From the NCBI GenBank assembly GCA_016280345.1, contig JAEEGN010000304.1, forward strand, positions 1 to 11,190: a DNA stretch of 11,190 nt, in the 5' to 3' direction. The stretch comes from Selenomonadaceae bacterium (GTDB lineage Bacteria; Bacillota; Negativicutes; Selenomonadales; Selenomonadaceae). The notes beneath the pieces were generated by a model. That model had not been told where the DNA came from, did no database searches, and worked only from the letters and a program-made list of their open reading frames with translations. Positions 6,348 to 11,190 of this stretch are shown piece by piece. The translations under genes and the position numbers were made by a program. How positions within the stretch are numbered: position 1 is the stretch's first letter; the number at the start of each line of letters is the position of its first letter.

Positions 6348-9300
6348 TTATAGAAGCTCCTGCAGCGCCGTCCAATCCGGCTTCTGGGCGGCGGCCCGGA
6401 TTTTCTCATGGCGCGCCGCCTCTTCCGGCGGGATGCGGTACTCCGCCAGCGAGGACAGGACGAACTGAATGCTTTCGAAATCGAAGGAAAGGGCCATTTC
6501 CTTGATGGCGGCATAGGCTTCGTGCAATCGTTCCACCGGTATTTCGGGAAGCTCCGCCGCCGTTTCTTCCGCCGCCGCCCTGGGCTTCAGCGGGGCCAGC
6601 GCCGAGAGATAGCTCTCATAGAGCGAGAGCAGCGTCGGCGTGTCCTTCTCGATTTCCGCGATATAGCCCTTGTTGCCGGCGTCCTCCAGCCGCGCCGCCC
6701 GGTCGGAAAGCTCCGAGGCGCCGATGATGCGGGCCGAGCTCTTGAGGGCGTGGACCTTGGTGGTGTAGTCCTTCCAGTTTTTCGCGAGGAAGTAGCCTTC
6801 GATTTCATGGAGGTTGGGCTCGATGGTCTCGAAGAATACCTGAAGCGTTTCCAGATAATCGGCGGGGGAGCCGCAGTATCCGATGCCCTTGGCGGTGTCC
6901 AGCCCCCGCAGTTTCGTGAGCCATTCCGGCAGCTCGGCCGGACCTTCCTCCGCCGCGGCGGCGTTCGGAAGCTGGTCCGAATCGGGCGCCGGCGACGTCA
7001 CCAGCGACGGCGGCAGGTATTTCACCATCAGCTTTTCCAGCTTGGCGCTGTCGATGGGCTTGGACAGATAATCCGTGAACCCCTTGCGGAGATATTCCTC
7101 CCGGACGCCGGCGATGGCGTTGGCGGTCAGGCATATCACAGGCGCAGCGCGGTTCGGCCCGGCTTCCTGATGCAGGCGGTCCAGCGTCTCGATGCCGTCC
7201 ATGCCCGGCATGCTGTGGTCGAGGAAGATGATGTCGTAGGGTTTTTCCGCCGCCATCCGGAGGCATTCCGGCCCGCTTTCCGCCGTTTCCACCCGGACTT
7301 TGGTGCGTTTCAGCAGCCCTTTGATGACCGTAAGGTTCACGGGCGTATCGTCGACCGCCAGCACGACCGCTTCCGGCGCGATGAAGGAAGCGCGGGCGTT
7401 CTGGTGACGGGCGGTGAGCCGTCGGAAGGATTCGTCGAAGCGTCCCAGAGGAGCCGGGTCCACCACCCGTTGCCGGATGGCGAAGGAGAAGGTCGAGCCT
7501 TCGCCGTAAACGCTTTCCACGTCCAGATGGCTGCCCATCAGCGCCAGCAGGCGGATGGTGATGTTCATGCCGAGACCGGTACCCTCGATGGCGCGGTTGC
7601 GGCTCTCCTCGATGCGCTCAAAGGCCGCGAACAGCTTGGGCTGGTCTTCCTCCTTGATACCGATGCCGGTGTCCTTCACGGAGAAGGACAGGGCGATATG
7701 GCTGTCATCCAGTTCCGAGAAGCCGACGGTCAGCGTCACGCTGCCTTTTTCCGTGTATTTCACCGCGTTGGTGAGGATATTCGTCGCGACCTGCTTGATG
7801 CGGACCTCATCGCCGTACAGCCGGACCGGCAAGTCCTCGGAAGCGTCCACCTGGAAGACGAGTCCCTTCTTTTCCGCTCGGGCCTTGATCATGTTCACCA
7901 GGTCGTTCAGCAGCGAGGCCGTCTCGTATTCCGCCGGCAGGATGTCCATCTTTCCCGCCTCGATCTTGGAGAAGTCGAGGATATCGTTGACCAGCTCCAG
8001 CAGCGTCGTGCCGGCGACGTGGACGTCCTCGGCGTAGCGCAGGATCTCCGGCTCGGTGCTTTCGCGCAGGATCATCTCGTTCATGCCCAGGATGGCGTTG
8101 ATCGGCGTCCGGATCTCATGGCTCATGTTCGAGAGGAACTGGGACTTCGCTTCGTTGGCGGCGTTGGCCGCCTTGGCCATCGCCTCGGCTTCCCGGGCGT
8201 AGTGGGTGATATCCCGGGCGCTGCGCTCGACGAAGGCCGCCAGCCGCTCGGAAAGCGGGATGACATGGCTCTGGGATACCGCCGCGATGGGGCCCTCCGT
8301 GGGCAGGATGGGCCGTTTCTCGCCTTCGCGCATGCCGATGGCCACGAGGACGCTGTTGAAGACGCCGCCCCGGCCCCGGTGGCAGAAGATTTCCGACTGG
8401 GCCATGTTGGGCAGCGCCTGGGAAGGCGTCGGCGAGAGCCTGTCGCCGCTCCGGGGGAAGTAGCGGTGGAACATCTCGATTTCCATCGGGAACTGCCCCT
8501 TCAGGAATACCGCCCGGTTACCGCAGGCGATGAGATCCAGGCTGTCCGGCGCGAACTCCCGCATCTTCTCGCTGAGGTCCCAGGTTTGCAGCAGGATCTT
8601 CGAAGGGTTGCCGTAGGAAAGGCGGATTTTCTCTCCTTCGTACATATCGCTGACGAAGTAAAGCCGCCCCGCTTCGTCATAGACCGGCGGCACCCGCGGG
8701 ATGACCATGCCGTTCCGCATGAGAGAGAGGGGAAACTCGCAGATGTTCTGCAGGAAATACTCATCCGTGGGAACGCCGAGGTAATTCTGGTAAATCTCCG
8801 TGGCGGGCGAGCCGTCGATTTCCCAGACGATGCGCCCGTTGGTGACCCTGGTGATGGTGAACTCGCGTCCCAGCGGCGTCCAGCCGAAGGTATAGTCGGC
8901 GTAAACGTGGAGGTCTTTCCCCCGGAACAGCACCAGCACCAGCCCGTTGCCGAAGATCTTCATGCCCTGCAGGTATTGCTTGTTCTTGTTGCCGGATTCC
9001 ATGAAGACGCCGCGGCAGTTGGCCAGGGCATGGTCGTTGTCGTTGTCCGTGAAGCTGGACACCAGACCGAAAAAGGGCACGGACTCGTTGCCCCGGGCAA
9101 TGGCATCCAGGAAGGCGGTGAGTTCCGAGCCGGGCCCGCCGTAAATGACGTAGACGCCCTTGAGATCCTCCATGCGGGCAAGTTCCGGGGCCAGCTGTTG
9201 CCCGAGCGCCTTGAAATCGGTGCCGGCCTCGTATTCCAGGGTTTCGGCCCGGGCCTCCCGGAAGAAGATCACGTCCAGGATGATGGATTCCCGCGAGCCC

Positions 9301-9524
9301 AGGTTGAACTTGGAATCGTAAACGGCCAGGCCGGTGACCACAGCCCGGGGCAGGGCCTTGCGAACCCGGGTGCCGATGCGCTCGGCCCGTTCCCGGGAAA
9401 TCTTCATGGTGTTGACGGCGACATAGACGCTGGAAGCCTCCTTGTACGCCGACGACGTGCGGATGGCGTTGAGCGCCGTGTCCAGCTCCACGTCCTGATA
9501 GGCCTTGAACTGCTGCTGAATCAT
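6348..9524 (-). CDS. FIST-domain hybrid sensor histidine kinase (FIST-HisKA-HATPase-REC-Hpt)
   Basis: A 1058-residue multidomain kinase with no signal peptide or membrane segment, so it is probably cytosolic. Residues about 28-250 are FIST_N-like (GVYVIYGG at 123-130; GLVSSFTDNDND at 153-164), and about 250-400 are FIST_C-like, ending CHRGRGGVFNSVLVAIGMREG. FIST is a proposed small-ligand sensor domain. A helical linker (420-462) leads to HisKA with SHEIRTPI (phospho-His H469). HATPase_c has N586, DTGIGI (618-623) and GTGLGM (648-653). The receiver (719-837) has DD725-726, phospho-Asp D769, T800 and K822. Hpt has KVHALKSSAR with H925. A 75-residue acidic helical tail follows (about 984-1058). 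Together these make an internal His-Asp-His relay. The start at 9524 has AAGGAG 8 nt upstream; the open frame to 9659 is non-conserved sequence. Its output regulator is not in this window. The architecture is certain; the ligand and target are unknown. Confidence 0.95.
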   Translation of the reverse strand: MIQQQFKAYQDVELDTALNAIRTSSAYKEASSVYVAVNTMKISRERAERIGTRVRKALPRAVVTGLAVYDSKFNLGSRESIILDVIFFREARAETLEYEAGTDFKALGQQLAPELARMEDLKGVYVIYGGPGSELTAFLDAIARGNESVPFFGLVSSFTDNDNDHALANCRGVFMESGNKNKQYLQGMKIFGNGLVLVLFRGKDLHVYADYTFGWTPLGREFTITRVTNGRIVWEIDGSPATEIYQNYLGVPTDEYFLQNICEFPLSLMRNGMVIPRVPPVYDEAGRLYFVSDMYEGEKIRLSYGNPSKILLQTWDLSEKMREFAPDSLDLIACGNRAVFLKGQFPMEIEMFHRYFPRSGDRLSPTPSQALPNMAQSEIFCHRGRGGVFNSVLVAIGMREGEKRPILPTEGPIAAVSQSHVIPLSERLAAFVERSARDITHYAREAEAMAKAANAANEAKSQFLSNMSHEIRTPINAILGMNEMILRESTEPEILRYAEDVHVAGTTLLELVNDILDFSKIEAGKMDILPAEYETASLLNDLVNMIKARAEKKGLVFQVDASEDLPVRLYGDEVRIKQVATNILTNAVKYTEKGSVTLTVGFSELDDSHIALSFSVKDTGIGIKEEDQPKLFAAFERIEESRNRAIEGTGLGMNITIRLLALMGSHLDVESVYGEGSTFSFAIRQRVVDPAPLGRFDESFRRLTARHQNARASFIAPEAVVLAVDDTPVNLTVIKGLLKRTKVRVETAESGPECLRMAAEKPYDIIFLDHSMPGMDGIETLDRLHQEAGPNRAAPVICLTANAIAGVREEYLRKGFTDYLSKPIDSAKLEKLMVKYLPPSLVTSPAPDSDQLPNAAAAEEGPAELPEWLTKLRGLDTAKGIGYCGSPADYLETLQVFFETIEPNLHEIEGYFLAKNWKDYTTKVHALKSSARIIGASELSDRAARLEDAGNKGYIAEIEKDTPTLLSLYESYLSALAPLKPRAAAEETAAELPEIPVERLHEAYAAIKEMALSFDFESIQFVLSSLAEYRIPPEEAARHEKIRAAAQKPDWTALQELL

Positions 9525-9532
9525 CAAACCAG

Positions 9533-9538
9533 CTCCTT
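9533..9538 (-). promoter_or_regulatory. Ribosome-binding site fixing the kinase start
   Basis: AAGGAG on the minus strand, 8 nt before the ATG at 9524. This rules for the MIQQQF start over the in-frame ATG at 9659, which lies on the terminator of the upstream gene. Confidence 0.8.
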
Positions 9539-9547
9539 TTGGCTGTC

Positions 9548-9577
9548 CGGAGGGCGGCTGTGCCGGGCTTCCCTCCG
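9548..9577 (-). other. GC-rich stem in the leader of the kinase gene
   Basis: Arms CGGAGGG (9571-9577 read on the minus strand) and CCCTCCG (9548-9554) form a perfect 7-bp stem around a 16-nt loop, 9 nt upstream of the Shine-Dalgarno. No U-run follows, so it is not an intrinsic terminator. It could affect translation of the kinase or be chance in GC-rich DNA. Confidence 0.35.
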
Positions 9578-9593
9578 TCCGGTGGAACCCTTG

Positions 9594-9605
9594 GGAAACG
9601 TTTCC
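9594..9605. promoter_or_regulatory. Perfect 12-nt palindrome GGAAACGTTTCC upstream of the kinase gene
   Basis: A perfect dyad with a central CG, about 70 nt upstream of the kinase start codon and between it and the terminator of the upstream gene. The form resembles operators of LacI/GalR-family regulators, which favour a central CG. It fits the CcpA cre consensus only poorly (three mismatches in the core). I see no convincing -35/-10 pair nearby, so the kinase promoter stays unassigned. Confidence 0.35.
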
Positions 9606-9657
9606 TTCGCGCCCCGTTCCATGCCGACGGCGGAAGGCTGCCGGTGCGGGACGGGGC

Positions 9658-9705
9658 AAAAAAGCGGCAGCGCTTTCCTGGCGAAGGGAGAGGCGTGCCG
9701 CTTTT
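9658..9705 (-). terminator. Intrinsic terminator after the TPR gene
   Basis: On the minus strand, AAAAGCGGCA (9696-9705) and TGCCGCTTTT (9660-9669) make a 10-bp stem. It encloses 26 nt that can pair partly, and the T-run continues to 9658. It begins 2 nt after the TPR gene stop codon. It separates the NlpC/TPR transcription from the kinase gene. Confidence 0.8.
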
Positions 9706-9707
9706 CG

Positions 9708-10757
9708 CTACTTTTTCTTCAGCTGGATCGCGTTGAACCGCTCGTTGATATAGGCGATGGTGGCGGCGTCGTGCTCCCGGTCAAGGGACAGGAAGGTTCG
9801 GTACGCGTAAAGCGCGTCCAAAGGACGGCCCAGCTTCTCGCAGACGATGCCCTTCTGGAGCCAGGCGGCCGCGAACTGGCCGCCGCCCGAAATGACCTCG
9901 TCGAATTTCGCCAGCGCTTCCTCGTACTTTTCCTGCCGGATGAAGACGAGGCCGCGGTAATAGCCGTTCAAGTAATCCCGGGGGTTGAGGGCCAGGGCCT
10001 GGTAAAGGTCCTCCAGCGCCAGGTCGGTCTCGCCGCGCGCCAGCTGGATCAGCGCCCGCTGGTCGTAGAGGCTGTAGCTGTCCGGCTTCGCCTTCAGGGC
10101 CGCTGTGATATCGGCGAGGGCATCGTCGTAAACAGACGGCGATACGCCGGCTATCTGCCCCAGCGCCTGGTAGACGGTAGCCCGCTGCTTGAGGAGCGCG
10201 GCGTCATTCGGCCGAAGCCGGAGCGCGGCGGTGCAGTCGTTCACCGCCTGGGTGAGCTCAACCCGGGCGAGAGCCTGTTCCATCGTGTCGAGGCTCTTCC
10301 GGCGTCGTTCCGTGCCCAGGGCGTAACAGACCTCCGCCCGTCCGGCATAGGCTTCGGCATTCCCGGAGTCCAGGGCGATGGCCTTGTCATAGGCGTTCCT
10401 GGCTTCATCCATGTATTTCATGGCGAAACAGGTCTGGCCCTGGGCCAGGTATTCCTGCGACCGGGCGGCGTCCTGCTCCGTGACCTGGGTATTCCAGGCC
10501 GCCGGGCTCTCGTCATCGGAATCTTTCTCATCGGGCGCGGTTCCTTTGGCCGGGGCGGATGGCGCCGCCGGCCGGGCCGGAGCCGTGTTGCGGGAACGCG
10601 GGTCCTTCGCCGGCGCTTCCTCCTCCGGTTCTTCGTCGTCCCAGGCTTCCTCGTAAGCGGCGTCCGCTTCCTCCGCCCAGGCGGGAACGTTCCACGTGGA
10701 AAGCAACAGGGCCGCTCCCAGAAGGCCGGCGCCCAGCCGCGATCGCATTCTCATCAT
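9708..10757 (-). CDS. Exported TPR-repeat protein with acidic linker
   Basis: A 349-residue protein. Residues 1-28 form a Sec signal peptide ending AWA before E29, with no lipobox cysteine. Residues 29-90 are a low-complexity, probably disordered linker: first strongly acidic (DDEEPEEEAP at 40-49), then Pro/Ala-rich. Residues about 98-330 are TPR-like helical pairs, for example EYLAQGQTCFAMKYMDEARN followed by YDKAIALD, and GYYRGLVFIRQEKYEEALAKF (266-286). TPR proteins are protein-interaction scaffolds; no catalytic motif is seen and the partner is unknown. The start at 10757 is supported by AAAGGAG (10767-10773), 9 nt upstream; two further ATGs follow within four codons. It lies 70 nt downstream of the NlpC/P60 gene in the same direction and ends in a terminator, so the two may share a transcript. 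That would suggest an envelope role. Confidence 0.85.
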   Translation of the reverse strand: MMRMRSRLGAGLLGAALLLSTWNVPAWAEEADAAYEEAWDDEEPEEEAPAKDPRSRNTAPARPAAPSAPAKGTAPDEKDSDDESPAAWNTQVTEQDAARSQEYLAQGQTCFAMKYMDEARNAYDKAIALDSGNAEAYAGRAEVCYALGTERRRKSLDTMEQALARVELTQAVNDCTAALRLRPNDAALLKQRATVYQALGQIAGVSPSVYDDALADITAALKAKPDSYSLYDQRALIQLARGETDLALEDLYQALALNPRDYLNGYYRGLVFIRQEKYEEALAKFDEVISGGGQFAAAWLQKGIVCEKLGRPLDALYAYRTFLSLDREHDAATIAYINERFNAIQLKKK

Positions 10758-10795
10758 TTCGCATCGCTCCTTTGTTTACGTCATTCTCTGCTATG

Positions 10796-10825
10796 TTCCG
10801 GGCCGGAAGGTATCTACCGCGGCCC
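10796..10825. promoter_or_regulatory. Palindrome and inverted repeat in the NlpC-TPR gap
   Basis: Within the 70-bp gap, TTCCGG-G-CCGGAA (10796-10808) is a 13-nt perfect dyad. An overlapping 6-bp inverted repeat pairs 10800-10805 with 10820-10825. No U-run follows, so it is a weak terminator candidate at best. It could be an operator or an mRNA-processing hairpin between the two genes. I do not see a convincing promoter for the TPR gene here. Confidence 0.35.
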
Positions 10826-10827
10826 TG

Positions 10828-11190
10828 TCATTTCACGATATGCCGCCCGCCATACCAGCGGGGTTTCCAGTATTCGTCGTCGAGACGGTCCACCCGGACG
10901 CCCCGGCTGGAGGAAACGTGCAGGAATTTGTCCTGGCCGAGGTAGATGCCGCAGTGGGAGGCACCGGGTTCGTAAGTCGAGAAAAAGACCAGGTCGCCGG
11001 GGACCAGCTCTTTCCGCTTTTTGACTTTCTTTCCGAGATGGTACTGCTCGTCCGCCATCCGGGGCAGGGCGTAGCCATGCTGCCGGAACACGAACTGTAC
11101 GAAGCCGGAGCAGTCGAAGCCTTTCGGCGTTGTGCCGCCGAAGCGATAGGGGACGCCGGTGTACTTGCGCCCGGTGGCGATGATCTTGGG
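10828..11190 (-). CDS. NlpC/P60 family cell-wall hydrolase (C-terminal part, cut by window edge)
   Basis: The last 120 residues of an NlpC/P60 protein; the gene continues past 11190, so its signal peptide and any binding domains are not visible. The catalytic domain shows YTGVPYRFGGTTPKGFDCSGF (nucleophile Cys, 27th visible residue), then VPGDLVFFST, SHCGIYLG (His, 79th) and FLHVSSSRGV (third catalytic residue, His, 91st). This is the full Cys-His-His triad. Enzymes of this family cut peptidoglycan stem peptides, often between gamma-D-Glu and the diamino acid. The domain ends almost at the C-terminus, so catalysis is C-terminal as in most exported family members. It is followed 70 nt later by an exported TPR gene in the same direction. 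Confidence 0.92.
   Translation of the reverse strand, partial: PKIIATGRKYTGVPYRFGGTTPKGFDCSGFVQFVFRQHGYALPRMADEQYHLGKKVKKRKELVPGDLVFFSTYEPGASHCGIYLGQDKFLHVSSSRGVRVDRLDDEYWKPRWYGGRHIVK

Noticed and set aside
9593..9606. CcpA cre site at the palindrome upstream of the kinase
   Set aside because: Alignment to the cre consensus around the central CG gives three mismatches in the conserved positions, so it is reported only as an unassigned palindrome.
9525..9659. Upstream extension of the kinase to an ATG at 9659
   Set aside because: The extension is non-conserved-looking, Pro/Gly/Arg-rich, starts on the terminator stem of the previous gene, and the ATG at 9524 has a proper AAGGAG.
6408..11024. 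A 1538-codon open frame on the plus strand antisense to the kinase and TPR genes
   Set aside because: It has no recognisable domain, crosses real intergenic regions and both terminators, and lies opposite a kinase with every catalytic motif. High G+C at third codon positions removes stops from the antisense frame.

Overview
This is an ordinary chromosomal stretch from a GC-rich bacterium (about 60-65% G+C by eye). It is most likely a diderm Firmicute of the Negativicutes type, though that is inference without any database search. The Firmicute signal is the gene order yaaR - holB - ricT (yaaT/PSP1) - yabB-type methyltransferase - rsmI (yabC), a conserved low-GC Gram-positive cluster. The diderm hint is the secreted M48 metalloprotease with C-terminal TPRs, an architecture best known from the periplasmic envelope-assembly protease BepA. 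I see no phage, transposon, CRISPR array, rRNA or tRNA.

Layout: (1) 42-1751, plus strand: an exported M48 metalloprotease/TPR protein. (2) 1811-1853: a perfect 15-bp hairpin with U-rich flanks, which serves as a terminator for both converging transcription units. (3) 1879-6239, minus strand, read right to left: yaaR, holB, ricT, a tRNA1(Val)-type adenine-N6 methyltransferase and rsmI. The genes are packed with 1-4 nt overlaps or gaps of 2-56 nt, and a near-consensus sigma-A promoter sits at 6315-6343. (4) 6348-9524, minus: a soluble 1058-residue hybrid histidine kinase with FIST sensor, HisKA, HATPase, receiver, Hpt and a short C-terminal helical tail. (5) 9658-9705: a terminator hairpin separating the kinase from the next gene. 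(6) 9708-10757, minus: an exported TPR protein with an acidic, Pro/Ala-rich linker. (7) 10828-11190, minus: the C-terminal 120 residues of an NlpC/P60 cell-wall hydrolase cut by the window edge.

How they fit together: the yaaR operon is housekeeping, covering clamp loading (HolB), the RicT Fe-S regulator of RNA processing, and two translation-related methyltransferases. The NlpC/P60 protein, the TPR protein and the M48/TPR protease are probably all exported and suggest envelope maintenance. The FIST kinase is the main signalling element. It carries its own His-Asp-His relay, but its final response regulator is not in this window. No intergenic stretch exceeds 300 bases; the longest (9525-9707, 183 bp) holds the terminator, a 12-nt perfect palindrome and a leader stem in front of the kinase.

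I found no convincing undescribed system. The points most worth a second look are the FIST kinase architecture and its orphan output, the long Arg/Gly-rich tail on RicT, the operon's missing yabA and yazA, and two palindromes in the short gaps upstream of the kinase and the TPR gene.
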